Positions 8,192 through 17,299 are shown, counted from the first letter of the stretch. The stretch: 64,000 nucleotides of DNA from Falsiruegeria litorea R37 (GCF_900172225.1 NZ_FWFO01000001.1:2666001-2730000), one strand, 5' to 3'. A program made the numbers and translations. Notes: generated from the letters alone by a model not told the origin.

Positions 8192-11047
8192 TTACTTGCC
8201 TTCTTTCAGCCCCATCAGCGCAGCGGCGAAGGGGTTGTCGGGGTCGATCTTCTTTTCTGGGCGCGGGGGACGCGACGAGAAGGTTTTGGCGCCTTGCGGT
8301 TTGCCGCCCTTCTTGCCCGGTTTGCCACGGTCGCCCTGCGGTTTGCCGCCGCGCGGCTTACCTTTACCCTGACCGCGACCGTCGCCGCGCCCTTGGGCGT
8401 TCTGACCATCGCGACGCGGACCACGCCCGCCCTGACGGGTTGCACGACCACCCCAAGTGAAGGTGTAGAACACTTCGACTTCAGGCTCCGCAGGTGCTTC
8501 AGCGGCGGGGGCCTCGGCTGCCGCCTCGGCGCTGTCGGTGGCCTCGGCTGGCGCCTCGGCGGTTGCAACTTCTTCTGCGGCCTCGGGGGCAGCTTCCGTG
8601 GGCGTCTCCGCCTCTGTCGGTGCTTCACCGCCCTGATCCGCAGCCGGAGCAGGCTCCGCAGGGGCTTTGACCTTGGGCCGTTCGCCTTTTTCGGCCTTGT
8701 AGCCCAGACCACCCATCAGGTCGGCGAACTGATCCAGCGTCATGCCGGTGATCGAGAGCATGTCGGCCTTGGCCTCGAACCCGCCCCGGCTATCCTCGGA
8801 GCGCAGCATGTCTGCCAGTCGCTCCAGCATGTCGATGCGGATCGCGCGTTCGCCTGCGTTGCGGTAGCCACACATGGTGTCATAGCCCTGCGGCGCATCC
8901 GCGACCGTGGGCACAGTGACCAGACCCGGCGGGGGCGACTCAGGGAATTCCTGCAGCCCTTGGGTCAGCGACCAGAGCACCAGACGCAGGCGCGTCGGTG
9001 CCGGCTTGAGTAGCAACGGCATGAAGATGGTGAACTGGCCAAAGCGAATGCCGTGCTTGCGCAATGCGCCACGGGCGTCCTGATCCAGATCTTTGACATC
9101 CTGGGCCACTTCGGCACGCGGCAGAACGCCAAGTGCCTCGACCATGCGGAAGGCAAAGCCACGCGCCAGACCCGACAGCTCTTCGTCGCGCGACAGGTTC
9201 AACAGCGGCTCGAACAGAGCGGCCACCTTGCGGTCGATGAAATGCTGCAGACGGCGCTGCACCTTTTGTTCGACGTCCGGGCCAGCAGCCTCGTCCACGA
9301 AAACCTCGACCATCGGTTTCAGCGGCTCTGCGCCAGCAACCAGTTTGCCGACAGCGTGCTCGCCCCACATGAGGCCACCCTGCTCGGTAAAATCAATCTC
9401 GGTATCGGGCGCATTGTAAAAGCGATCCGCCCGCAGATGGAATTGCGGGGCAAGCGCCTGCAGCGAGGCCGATTTCAACGCCTTCGCCTCAGCCCCTTGC
9501 GCGCTTTTGTCCGGGGAAAACCGGAACCCTTCCAACCGTCCGACGAATTCGCCTTCGACGGTCACTTCACCCTTGTCATTCACTTCGGCCAAAAGGGCCT
9601 CCTTCTGTTTGAGCCGGCGCAGCAACACGGACGTGCGCCGGTCCACAAATCTCTGGGTCAGACGCTCGTGCAGAGCGTCAGATACACGGTCTTCTACAGC
9701 GCGCGTTTCGTCTCGCCAATGGCTTTCGTCACGAACCCAGCCGTTCCGTTGCGCGACATATGTCCACGTGCGAATATACGCCAGTCGTTTCGAGAGCGTA
9801 TCAATATCGCCATGTGTCTTGTCGATTCGGCGGATTTGCCGCGCCATGAAGTCGTCCGGAATGTGCCCGCGCTCGTGCAAATGGCCGAAAATCACCTCCA
9901 AAAGGCTGGCGTGTTCCGCGTGGCTGATGCCGCGGAAGTCGGGGATTCGACATACGTCCCACAAGAGCCGCACGCTGTCACCATTGCTGGCACGCGCTGT
10001 CACCTCGGCCACCTGGCTCAGCGATTTGAGCGCCTGCAGGTCATCCGCCTCGCGCGCCTTGAGCAGATGTTCGCCCTTGGGGCTTTCCTCAAGCGAAGCG
10101 ATAAGCGCCTCGATCGAGCCAAAGCGCAGCGCGGCGTTGCGCCAGTTGAGTTTCTTGAGCGGCGTAAAACGATGATCCATGATCGCCTGCGCCATGCCAT
10201 CGTCCAAGGGACGCGCCTCGCCGGTGACGCCAAAGGTGCCATCGGACATGCCCCGCCCCGCCCGGCCTGCGATCTGGGCCAGCTCGTTTGGGGCCAAGGG
10301 GCGCATGCGGCGGCCGTCAAACTTGGACAGGGCCGAAAAGGCCACGTGATCGACGTCCAGATTGAGCCCCATGCCGATCGCATCAGTCGCAACCAGATAG
10401 TCGACCTCGCCATTCTGATAGAGGTCGACCTGCGCATTCCGCGTGCGCGGGCTGAGCGCGCCCATGACCACGGCCGCCCCGCCCTTTTGCCGCCGCAGCA
10501 GTTCGGCGATGGCGTAAACACTGTCGACCGAAAAACCGACAATGGCGCTGCGCGGGGGCATGCGGCTGATCTTTTTTGACCCACTGTAAACCAGCTGTGA
10601 CATCCGCTCACGTTGAACGAACTGCGCCTCGGGCACCAACTCGCGGATCGGCCCGCGCATGGTGTCCGAGCCCATGAACAGCGTCTCGTTTGTACCGCGT
10701 GAACGCAGCAGGCGGTCGGTGAACACGTGCCCCCGCTCGGGATCTGCGCAGAGCTGGATTTCGTCGACGGCCAGAAAATCGGTTCCCATCCCCTCGGGCA
10801 TCGCCTCGACCGTGCAGACCCAATACTGGGTCCGGGGCGGAACGATTCGCTCTTCGCCGGTGACAAGGGCCACAACGGACGGTCCGCGAATAGCGACGAT
10901 CTTGTCATAGACCTCGCGCGCCAGCAGGCGCAGCGGCAGACCGATGATGCCGGTGCGATAACCCAGCATGCGTTCGATCGCATAGTGTGTTTTGCCAGTG
11001 TTGGTCGGGCCCAAGACAGCCACGATCCGGGATGACCCGCTCACCAT
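8192..11047 (-). CDS. SUV3-like DExH-box RNA helicase with disordered C-terminal tail
   Basis: A 951-residue superfamily 2 helicase of the mitochondrial SUV3 type. It has Walker A GPTNTGKT at residues 13-20, motif II DEIQ, and the helicase C domain with IGMGLNLDVDHVAF and QIAGRAGRG. The extra region in the middle is rich in helices. The last 170 residues or so are low complexity: an Ala/Glu/Pro linker (EAPTEAETPTEAAPEAAEE), then a Gly/Arg/Lys tail with RGG-like repeats and GKPRGGKPQGDRGKPGKKGG. Such tails bind RNA. The role is probably RNA unwinding during decay or ribosome work. It is the first gene of the helicase-S4 operon. Confidence 0.9.
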   Translation of the reverse strand: MVSGSSRIVAVLGPTNTGKTHYAIERMLGYRTGIIGLPLRLLAREVYDKIVAIRGPSVVALVTGEERIVPPRTQYWVCTVEAMPEGMGTDFLAVDEIQLCADPERGHVFTDRLLRSRGTNETLFMGSDTMRGPIRELVPEAQFVQRERMSQLVYSGSKKISRMPPRSAIVGFSVDSVYAIAELLRRQKGGAAVVMGALSPRTRNAQVDLYQNGEVDYLVATDAIGMGLNLDVDHVAFSALSKFDGRRMRPLAPNELAQIAGRAGRGMSDGTFGVTGEARPLDDGMAQAIMDHRFTPLKKLNWRNAALRFGSIEALIASLEESPKGEHLLKAREADDLQALKSLSQVAEVTARASNGDSVRLLWDVCRIPDFRGISHAEHASLLEVIFGHLHERGHIPDDFMARQIRRIDKTHGDIDTLSKRLAYIRTWTYVAQRNGWVRDESHWRDETRAVEDRVSDALHERLTQRFVDRRTSVLLRRLKQKEALLAEVNDKGEVTVEGEFVGRLEGFRFSPDKSAQGAEAKALKSASLQALAPQFHLRADRFYNAPDTEIDFTEQGGLMWGEHAVGKLVAGAEPLKPMVEVFVDEAAGPDVEQKVQRRLQHFIDRKVAALFEPLLNLSRDEELSGLARGFAFRMVEALGVLPRAEVAQDVKDLDQDARGALRKHGIRFGQFTIFMPLLLKPAPTRLRLVLWSLTQGLQEFPESPPPGLVTVPTVADAPQGYDTMCGYRNAGERAIRIDMLERLADMLRSEDSRGGFEAKADMLSITGMTLDQFADLMGGLGYKAEKGERPKVKAPAEPAPAADQGGEAPTEAETPTEAAPEAAEEVATAEAPAEATDSAEAAAEAPAAEAPAEPEVEVFYTFTWGGRATRQGGRGPRRDGQNAQGRGDGRGQGKGKPRGGKPQGDRGKPGKKGGKPQGAKTFSSRPPRPEKKIDPDNPFAAALMGLKEGK

Positions 11048-11087
11048 TTGCCCCCTGCCCGATTGATCCGGGCTTTAATTCGTCGTC

Positions 11088-11657
11088 TCAGATGGACTTG
11101 CCCTGAACTTGGGGCGCCAGCCGTGAGACGGCTTTGGATACGTCTTCGTGATGCGGATGTATAGACTGCGCCCGAACATAGGCGTCATAGGCCAGTTCCG
11201 GCTGATTGATATGCTCCAGAATATGCCCCAGCCCAAGCATCGCGGTGTAGTTGTTGGGGTTCAGCGTCAGAGCGCGTTCCAGATCAGCTATTGCGGGGCC
11301 AAAGAGCTGGGCATTGTAAAACGCCGAGGCGCGCATGTGCCAACCTTCGGCAAACTCGGGCGCGTGATCGGTAAGCGCGGTGAAATGTTCGATTGCGACG
11401 CCATAATCCTCGGCCTCCATCGCGTCGCGCCCGCGCTTCAAAAGCAAGTCGGCCGACGCTGAACCGGATTTCGACCACAACGCCTGCAACTGCCGTTCAA
11501 GGCGCTTGGCCTCAGCGGGATCCGCCATCACCAATGCCTCGAGCAGTTCGGATTCGTCGTTCAAATCCGCCTCTTGCGCCTGTGCCGCCACGGAAATCAT
11601 CACGAATGCGATGCTTGCCGCAACGATAGCTTTGAGATTGATGCTTGCAATGCCCAT
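11088..11657 (-). CDS. periplasmic TPR-repeat protein
   Basis: About 189 residues. The N-terminus (MGIASINLKAIVAASIAFV, then VAAQAQ) is a signal peptide, so the mature protein is probably periplasmic. At least two tetratricopeptide repeats can be read (AMEAEDYGVAIEHFTALTDH and PAIADLERALTLNPNNYTAM), with a third ending YVRAQSIHPHHEDV. TPRs mediate protein contacts, and no partner is evident. The ATG at 11657 is preferred over one 39 bp upstream because it starts the signal peptide and has GAGG upstream. It stands 40 bp upstream of the helicase gene and in the same direction. Confidence 0.82.
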   Translation of the reverse strand: MGIASINLKAIVAASIAFVMISVAAQAQEADLNDESELLEALVMADPAEAKRLERQLQALWSKSGSASADLLLKRGRDAMEAEDYGVAIEHFTALTDHAPEFAEGWHMRASAFYNAQLFGPAIADLERALTLNPNNYTAMLGLGHILEHINQPELAYDAYVRAQSIHPHHEDVSKAVSRLAPQVQGKSI

Positions 11658-11738
11658 AACAATCCTCAGTGTAGCGTGGCGTGCGTGGATGTCCATTCAC
11701 AGCGCCGTTGTCACAACGATGTTAGATGGAGGAAAACC

Positions 11739-12029
11739 ATGAGCGAACTTCTTGACCAGGCTCTGGCTGGATTGAACGAAAAACTGGGCGGTGCTGGCTT
11801 TGACGGCTCGGCCAAATTTGCCATCGCAGACGTGGGCGCAATTGTCCTGGACAGCGACGGCGCGCGCATCAGCGATGATGAGGCGGACGTGACCATGACC
11901 GCCGATGCCGACACATTCACCCAGATCTTTACCGGCGAGTTGAACCCCACGGGCGCGTTCATGTCGGGCAAGCTGACCATCGACGGTGACATGGGCATCG
12001 CGATGAAACTGGCCTCGGTGCTGGCCTGA
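11739..12029 (+). CDS. SCP2 sterol-binding-domain protein
   Basis: A 96-residue single-domain protein of the SCP-2 fold: KFAIADVGAIVLDSDGARISDDEADVTM, then the helix DADTFTQIFTGELNPTGAFMSGKLTIDGDMGIAMKLA that closes the lipid-binding pocket. Such proteins bind lipids or acyl chains. A strong GGAGG stands just before the ATG at 11739. The stop codon overlaps the start of the next gene (TGATG), so it is translationally coupled to a lysophospholipase-type hydrolase, consistent with a lipid-related unit. Confidence 0.88.
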   Translation: MSELLDQALAGLNEKLGGAGFDGSAKFAIADVGAIVLDSDGARISDDEADVTMTADADTFTQIFTGELNPTGAFMSGKLTIDGDMGIAMKLASVLA

Positions 12030-12994
12030 TGAGCATTTCGCCGGCCCCGTTCTTTGATGATGTGGCCGGCGGTCCCGCCGGGGGAGCAGCCTGGTGGGTG
12101 CAGACCTCGGATGACGTGCGCATTCGTGTCGGGGCGTGGCGGGCCGAGGGGGCGGTCAAGGGCACCGTCCTGATGTTCCCCGGTCGCACTGAATACATCG
12201 AAAAATACGGTGAAACAGCGATGCAGCTGGTCTCGCGCGGGTACACCGTTCTGTCGGTGGACTGGCGTGGGCAGGGTCTGGCCGACCGCCTGCTGGATGA
12301 CCCGCGCGTGGGTCACGTGGGCCATTTCACCGACTACCAGAAAGACATCGCCGCTGTTTTGCGGGTGGCGCGCGAGCAAGAGCTGCCCAAGCCTTGGCAC
12401 GTCATCGGCCACTCCATGGGCGGCGCCATCACGTTGCGCGCGGTGATGGAGGGGATGCCGGTTCAGACCTGCGCCTTTACCGGGCCGATGTGGGGGATCT
12501 ATTTCTCACCGCTGATGAAACCACTCAGCCGGATGACCATGGCGCTGGCACCCTTGTTTGGGGCGGCGCATAAAAACCCACCGAGCACATCGCTGGACAG
12601 CTATGTCCTGGAACAGGAATTTGACGGCAACACCCTGACCCGCGACCCGGCCATGTATCAGATGATGCGCGATCAGTTGAACGCCCACCCCGAGCTGTCA
12701 TTGGGCGCACCCTCGATCCATTGGCTCAAGGAATCGGTCACCGAATGCACCCATCTGGCCGAGCGCGCATCGCCCGATTTGCCCTGCCTGACCTATTTGG
12801 GCACGCACGAGCAGATAGTTGACCGCGACGCCATCCGCGCCCGCATGCCGAACTGGCCGCGCGGCCATCTGGTCGAGGTGCCGGGCGGCGAGCATGAGGT
12901 GCTGATGGAAGCGCCCGACGTGCGTGGCCCGGTGTTTGACCAGCTCGATCACCTCTTTACCACGGGCGATGCCCACGCGGCGGCCAAAGCGTAA
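12029..12994 (+). CDS. alpha/beta hydrolase, lysophospholipase (PldB) type
   Basis: A 321-residue hydrolase. It has the nucleophile elbow GHSMGG (within VIGHSMGGAITLR), the family segment SVDWRGQGLADRLL, an acid in the LGTHEQIVD stretch, and a late histidine in GGEHEVLME, giving a Ser-Asp-His triad. PldB-like enzymes remove acyl chains from lysophospholipids or monoglycerides. No signal peptide is seen, so it is probably cytoplasmic. It overlaps the SCP2-like gene by one base. Confidence 0.88.
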   Translation: MSISPAPFFDDVAGGPAGGAAWWVQTSDDVRIRVGAWRAEGAVKGTVLMFPGRTEYIEKYGETAMQLVSRGYTVLSVDWRGQGLADRLLDDPRVGHVGHFTDYQKDIAAVLRVAREQELPKPWHVIGHSMGGAITLRAVMEGMPVQTCAFTGPMWGIYFSPLMKPLSRMTMALAPLFGAAHKNPPSTSLDSYVLEQEFDGNTLTRDPAMYQMMRDQLNAHPELSLGAPSIHWLKESVTECTHLAERASPDLPCLTYLGTHEQIVDRDAIRARMPNWPRGHLVEVPGGEHEVLMEAPDVRGPVFDQLDHLFTTGDAHAAAKA

Positions 12995-13056
12995 CTTGTG
13001 GTCGCCCCACCCCCGCCTTAGATACGGGGGTAAGATAGATTTTCATGAGGTCCCAT

Positions 13057-14877
13057 ATGCTCCACCTTCCCTTTCCCGTGCGCGATGCCAATGCTGGCGG
13101 CGGATCCGATCCCCTGGGCAACTTGCCCGAATGGGACCTGAGCGATCTTTACACCGGTGATGACGCGCCCGAGCTGAAGCGGGATCTGGAGTGGCTTGAA
13201 AAGGCCTGCGCAGAATTTGCGGCCGATTATGACGGCAAGCTGGCCGATCTGGACGCCGCCGGTCTTTTGGACTGTGTGCTGCGCAACGAAAAGATCAACG
13301 CCATCGCCGGGCGCATCATGTCCTATGCGGGCCTGCGCTATTATCAGCTGACCACCGATTCTGAGCGCGCCAAGTTCATGTCGGACGCACAGGAAGCGAT
13401 CACCAATTACACCACACCGCTGGTCTTTTTCACGCTGGAGCTGAACCGCATCGACGATGATGTTCTGGCGGCGCACTTTGCGTCAAACCCCGACTTGGCG
13501 CGGTATGAGCCGGTATTCCGCCGCATTCGCGCAATGAAACCCTATCAACTGAGCGATGAACTGGAACGGTTCATGCATGATCTGGGGATGGTCGGCGACG
13601 CCTGGGAGCGGCTGTTTGACGAGACAATCGCGGGCCTCACCTTTGACGTCGACGGCCAAGAGCTGAACATCGAAGGCACGCTGAACCTGTTGACCGAGCA
13701 GGACCGTTCGAAACGCGAGGCTGCTTCCCGCGAGTTGGCCCGCGTCTTTGCCGACAACATCAAGACCTTTGCCCGTGTCCACAACACGCAAGCCAAGGAA
13801 AAGGAAATCATCGACCGCTGGCGCGGCATGCCCAGCCCGCAGACCGGCCGCCACCTGTCCAATGACGTGGAACCCGAGGTGGTCGAGGCGCTGCGCGAAG
13901 CTGTAGTCGCCGCCTACCCCAAGCTGTCGCACCGCTATTATGAGCTGAAGCGCAAGTGGCTGGGGCTGGACGTGATGCAAGTCTGGGACCGCAACGCGCC
14001 TTTGCCGATGGAAGACACGCGCACCGTCGCCTGGCCCGAGGCCGAGAAGATGGTGATGGACGCATACAGCGCCTTTGATCCCCGCATGGGCGATCTGGCC
14101 GCGCCGTTTTTCTCAAAGGGCTGGATCGACGCCGAAGTAAAACCGGGCAAAGCGCCGGGCGCCTTTGCCCACCCCACCGTCACAGACGTGCACCCCTATG
14201 TGATGCTCAACTATCTGGGCAAACCGCGCGATGTGATGACCCTGGCGCACGAACTGGGCCACGGCGTGCACCAAGTGCTGGCCGCCGAACAGGGCGAGAT
14301 GCTGTCATCGACCCCGCTGACGCTGGCCGAAACTGCATCCGTCTTTGGCGAAATGCTGACGTTCCGCAAGATGCTGGACAAGGCCGAGACCAAGGAACAG
14401 CGCAAGGTGCTGCTGGCCGGCAAGGTCGAGGACATGATCAACACGGTCGTCCGCCAGATCGCGTTTTACGATTTCGAATGCAAACTGCATGCGGCACGCG
14501 CCGAGGGTGAGCTGACCCCCGACGACATCAACGCCCTGTGGATGAGCGTGCAAGCCGAGAGCCTTGGCCCGGCATTTGAGTTCATGGAAGGGTATGAAAC
14601 CTTCTGGGCCTACATCCCGCACTTCGTCCACTCGCCGTTTTATGTCTACGCCTATGCCTTTGGCGACGGCCTCGTGAACGCGCTCTATTCGGTTTACGCC
14701 GACGGCAAAGAAGGGTTCGAAGACCTCTATTTCGACATGCTTCGCGCCGGTGGATCCAAACACCACAAAGAGCTGCTCGCGCCCTTTGGCCTCGATGCCA
14801 GCGATCCCACCTTCTGGGACAAGGGCCTGTCGATGATCTCGGGCTTCATTGACGAGTTGGAGGCGATGGAGGACTAA
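13057..14877 (+). CDS. pepF: M3 family oligoendopeptidase F
   Basis: A 606-residue zinc metallopeptidase of the PepF/M3B group, which cleaves oligopeptides in the cytoplasm. The zinc motif HELGH lies at residues 398-402 within MTLAHELGHGVHQVL. The third ligand is the Glu in SVFGEMLTF about 25 residues later. The C-terminal FWAYIPHFVHSPFYVYAYAF segment lines the substrate cleft in the family. The start at 13057 is supported by GAGG 7 bp upstream. An ATG 12 bp earlier is also in frame. Length is normal for the family (about 600). Confidence 0.93.
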   Translation: MLHLPFPVRDANAGGGSDPLGNLPEWDLSDLYTGDDAPELKRDLEWLEKACAEFAADYDGKLADLDAAGLLDCVLRNEKINAIAGRIMSYAGLRYYQLTTDSERAKFMSDAQEAITNYTTPLVFFTLELNRIDDDVLAAHFASNPDLARYEPVFRRIRAMKPYQLSDELERFMHDLGMVGDAWERLFDETIAGLTFDVDGQELNIEGTLNLLTEQDRSKREAASRELARVFADNIKTFARVHNTQAKEKEIIDRWRGMPSPQTGRHLSNDVEPEVVEALREAVVAAYPKLSHRYYELKRKWLGLDVMQVWDRNAPLPMEDTRTVAWPEAEKMVMDAYSAFDPRMGDLAAPFFSKGWIDAEVKPGKAPGAFAHPTVTDVHPYVMLNYLGKPRDVMTLAHELGHGVHQVLAAEQGEMLSSTPLTLAETASVFGEMLTFRKMLDKAETKEQRKVLLAGKVEDMINTVVRQIAFYDFECKLHAARAEGELTPDDINALWMSVQAESLGPAFEFMEGYETFWAYIPHFVHSPFYVYAYAFGDGLVNALYSVYADGKEGFEDLYFDMLRAGGSKHHKELLAPFGLDASDPTFWDKGLSMISGFIDELEAMED

Positions 14878-14896
14878 CCTCCTACGCCGCTAGGTT

Positions 14897-15043
14897 CGCG
14901 CCCGCCCCCTAGGATGGGCGCGGCAAGTCTTGATACACCGTTGCTGTAAGTCACAGGTTTTCAGTACCAATCTGAGGCGTAAGAACAATTCGCGCCCGCC
15001 CTGAGGGCGAGGTCGGGCGCGAACCGGATCGCAGGCGATCCGG
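14897..15043. other. cluster of GC-rich hairpins between pepF and the GNAT gene
   Basis: Three inverted repeats: CGCGCCC (14897-14903) with GGGCGCG (14916-14922); TTCGCGCCCG (14989-14998) with CGGGCGCGAA (15014-15023); and CCGGATCGC (15024-15032) with GCGATCCGG (15035-15043). The last two abut each other. TTCGCGCCCGCC occurs twice as a direct repeat. They may end pepF transcription, but no T-run follows. They do not match the CCCGGCCCAA repeat family. Confidence 0.7.
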
Positions 15044-15114
15044 GGCCAAATTGACTGGCGTTTCTTAGGTTTCTGTCTGAGAGTGTACAAATATCTTTAA
15101 CCGTCCATTTTACC

Positions 15115-15828
15115 ATGCCCAACTCTGCCCTCACGCTCAGTCCGATCACCGAAACAAACCGCGGGCAATTCCTGTCCGTCTCGGTCACGCCGGATCAGAT
15201 CAAATTTTCGGGCACGGTGGCCGAAGCCTATGGATCGGCCGAAGAGGGCATCGATTTTCACGGTATCTGGCTGGGCGATCAGCCTGTTGGCTTCTTCAAG
15301 ATCGACCGACTTTACCACACTCGCTATCCCTTTGCGGGCGAACATGGCCTGGGTCTGCGCGCTTTCATGATCGATGCAGGCCAACAGGGTCAGGGGCTGG
15401 CCACACAGGCGGTCGAGGCGCTCAAGACCTACATCCCGCAGCATTACTCGGACGCACTGGTCGTGGTTCTGACCGTTAACATGTCAAACCCGGCCGCCAT
15501 CCGCTGCTACCTGAAAGGCGGGTTCGAGGATACCGGCGAGACCTGGCCACATGGAGAGGCTGGTCCACAGCACATCATGCGAATGGAGCTGGCCACCGAG
15601 CCTGCCAAACCCACATTGCGGGAGAGGTTCAAACCCTTCTTTGCCTGGGTTCGTCGCAACGTCCCAAGGGGCATGCGCCTGTTTTTGGGCATACTGTTGA
15701 TCATCGGCGGCATCTTTGGGTTTCTGCCCATATTGGGGTTCTGGATGATCCCGCTGGGTGTGATGGTGGCCGCCATGGACGTTCGCCTGTACCGCCGCTG
15801 GCGCAGTCGTCGCAACAGCCGGAAATAG
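15115..15828 (+). CDS. GNAT acetyltransferase fused to a PGPGW-like membrane domain
   Basis: A 237-residue protein in two parts. Residues 1-160 form a GNAT acyltransferase fold: a GLGLRAFMID strand, the acetyl-CoA loop QQGQGLATQAVEAL, and LTVNMSNPAAIRCYLKGGFE. Residues 180-230 hold one or two hydrophobic segments (MRLFLGILLIIGGIFGFLPI, LGFWMIPLGVMVAAMD) ended by a very basic tail (RRWRSRRNSRK). The second part resembles small PGPGW-type transmembrane proteins that usually stand alone. The fusion would tether an acetyltransferase to the inner membrane, facing the cytoplasm. The substrate is unknown. Confidence 0.75.
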   Translation: MPNSALTLSPITETNRGQFLSVSVTPDQIKFSGTVAEAYGSAEEGIDFHGIWLGDQPVGFFKIDRLYHTRYPFAGEHGLGLRAFMIDAGQQGQGLATQAVEALKTYIPQHYSDALVVVLTVNMSNPAAIRCYLKGGFEDTGETWPHGEAGPQHIMRMELATEPAKPTLRERFKPFFAWVRRNVPRGMRLFLGILLIIGGIFGFLPILGFWMIPLGVMVAAMDVRLYRRWRSRRNSRK

Positions 15829-15833
15829 CGCCA

Positions 15834-16331
15834 ATGCATCGCATGAAACCCGGCGTCAAAAAGGATCCCGAACGCCGGTGGGCACTGCCGGATCGGGTGT
15901 TCTTTGGCAACGGGGCTTGTCACATTCTGGCCGGTGTCTATCTGCAAGACCCGCCCCTGCCCGGTTTTTATGCCGAGCGCATTATTCCCGGAGACGGTTT
16001 TGCCGGAAACCACATCTATGTCACAGACGGCACCGTGGCTTTCGATTATCACGGCTATACCATCCGCGCCCATCTGCTGCGCTATTACACCAACAACTGG
16101 GCCGGTGAGTATGCACAGGGCTGGCATTGCAGGCTGGAGCGGGTCGATTTTGACCTGTTGAGCACAATAGCCCTCAACGCTCGCAAGATGCTGGGCCCGG
16201 ACCAATATCTGCACGACCCGATCAAACGGGCGCGGCGATACTTACAGCAGATCGACCATCAGACAGCCTATAACAAAGCCCTGCAACGGCGCGATGGGAT
16301 TTTTCTTATGAAACCTAAATCCGCCTCTTGA
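15834..16331 (+). CDS. hypothetical protein, 165 residues
   Basis: No family is recognised. The sequence has no signal peptide or membrane segment. It is rich in aromatic residues in the middle (GYTIRAHLLRYYTNNWAGEYAQGWHCRLERVDFD) and has a basic helical C-terminus. It begins 5 bp after the GNAT-membrane fusion gene on the same strand, which suggests co-transcription and perhaps a shared function. A second possible start is the ATG at 15843. Codon use looks like that of its neighbours, so it is very likely a real gene. Confidence 0.7.
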   Translation: MHRMKPGVKKDPERRWALPDRVFFGNGACHILAGVYLQDPPLPGFYAERIIPGDGFAGNHIYVTDGTVAFDYHGYTIRAHLLRYYTNNWAGEYAQGWHCRLERVDFDLLSTIALNARKMLGPDQYLHDPIKRARRYLQQIDHQTAYNKALQRRDGIFLMKPKSAS

Positions 16332-16391
16332 ACCTACAGCCGCTAGAGCAATTACCTTGCCTGTCGACCCAAGAAGCAAAGGAGTCGGCAT

Positions 16392-17012
16392 ATGGCCGGA
16401 TGCTGCAACCACGACACCAAATTCGACGGGCTGTCGTCAGATTACAAACGCAGGCTTTGGCTGGTGATCGCCATCAATGCCACCATGTTCATCGTGGAAA
16501 TGGGCGCGGGCCAAATGGCGCGGTCGCAGGCCCTGCAGGCGGATGCGCTGGATTTTCTGGGCGATGCGCTGACTTATGGCATCTCGCTGGCGGTTATCGG
16601 CGCATCGGTCCGTGTGCGGACCAACGCTGCCCTGTTCAAGGCGGTTAGCTTGCTCGTGATGGGTCTTTGGGTGATGGGTTCGACCGTCTATCGCGTCTTC
16701 TACGTTGGCGTGCCCGAGGCGCAAATCATGGGGGTGATCGGCTTCATGGCTCTGGTTGCAAACCTTGCCAGCGTGGCACTCTTGGTGCGCTACAAGGACG
16801 GGGACGCAAACGTGCGGTCGGTCTGGCTGTGCTCGCGCAACGACGCCATCGGCAATGTCGCCGTCATGCTGGCCGCAGCGGGTGTCTGGGGCACCACATC
16901 AGGCTGGCCTGATCTGATCGTCGCGGGCATCATGGGCGGGTTGTTCCTGACCTCGGCCACCCAGATCGTTCGCCAGGCGGTCGATGAACGCCGCGCACTG
17001 GCCCCTGCTTGA
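16392..17012 (+). CDS. cation diffusion facilitator family transporter, short form
   Basis: A 206-residue inner-membrane protein with the CDF transmembrane core. The first helix is followed by ALQADALDFLGDALTYGISL, holding the metal-site aspartates (D..D). The second half-site is SRNDAIGNVAVMLAA. It lacks the cytoplasmic C-terminal domain that most CDF proteins use for dimerisation and zinc sensing. The N-terminus MAGCCNHD carries a Cys-Cys-Asn-His motif that might bind metal. Probable role: efflux of Zn2+ or a similar divalent cation. It ends 17 bp before the convergent zinc-finger gene. Confidence 0.85.
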   Translation: MAGCCNHDTKFDGLSSDYKRRLWLVIAINATMFIVEMGAGQMARSQALQADALDFLGDALTYGISLAVIGASVRVRTNAALFKAVSLLVMGLWVMGSTVYRVFYVGVPEAQIMGVIGFMALVANLASVALLVRYKDGDANVRSVWLCSRNDAIGNVAVMLAAAGVWGTTSGWPDLIVAGIMGGLFLTSATQIVRQAVDERRALAPA

Positions 17013-17029
17013 TGCAGAACCGGCGCGGT

Positions 17030-17299
17030 CTATTTGAGCTGACTGTCCTTTGACCCGCGCCGGTTGATCCCACCACGCGCCTGAAACGAACCGTCGCGCT
17101 CCTGCTGGCAGTCGATGCAAAGCTTGACCCCAGGCAAAGCCAGGCGGCGCTTCTCCGGGATAGGCTCTTCGCACTCGGCACAATGGGTCAGGCTCTCGCC
17201 CTGAGGTTCCCGGCGCTGCTTCATCCGCGCCAGCTCATCCGAGATCGACGCCTCGATCTGTTCGCTCACGGCCCCGTCTCGGGCCCATCCTCCGGCCAT
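17030..17299 (-). CDS. DksA/TraR-type C4 zinc-finger protein
   Basis: An 89-residue protein. The four-cysteine finger CAECEEPIPEKRRLALPGVKLCIDC occupies about residues 40-64 (C40, C43, C61, C64). A short charged helix precedes it (EASISDELARMKQRR) and a basic tail follows. Short members of this family (YbiI-like) lack the full coiled coil of DksA, so binding in the RNA polymerase secondary channel is uncertain. The ATG at 17299 has AAGGAGGG upstream. The open frame extends further 5' but shows no homology there. Confidence 0.88.
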   Translation of the reverse strand: MAGGWARDGAVSEQIEASISDELARMKQRREPQGESLTHCAECEEPIPEKRRLALPGVKLCIDCQQERDGSFQARGGINRRGSKDSQLK

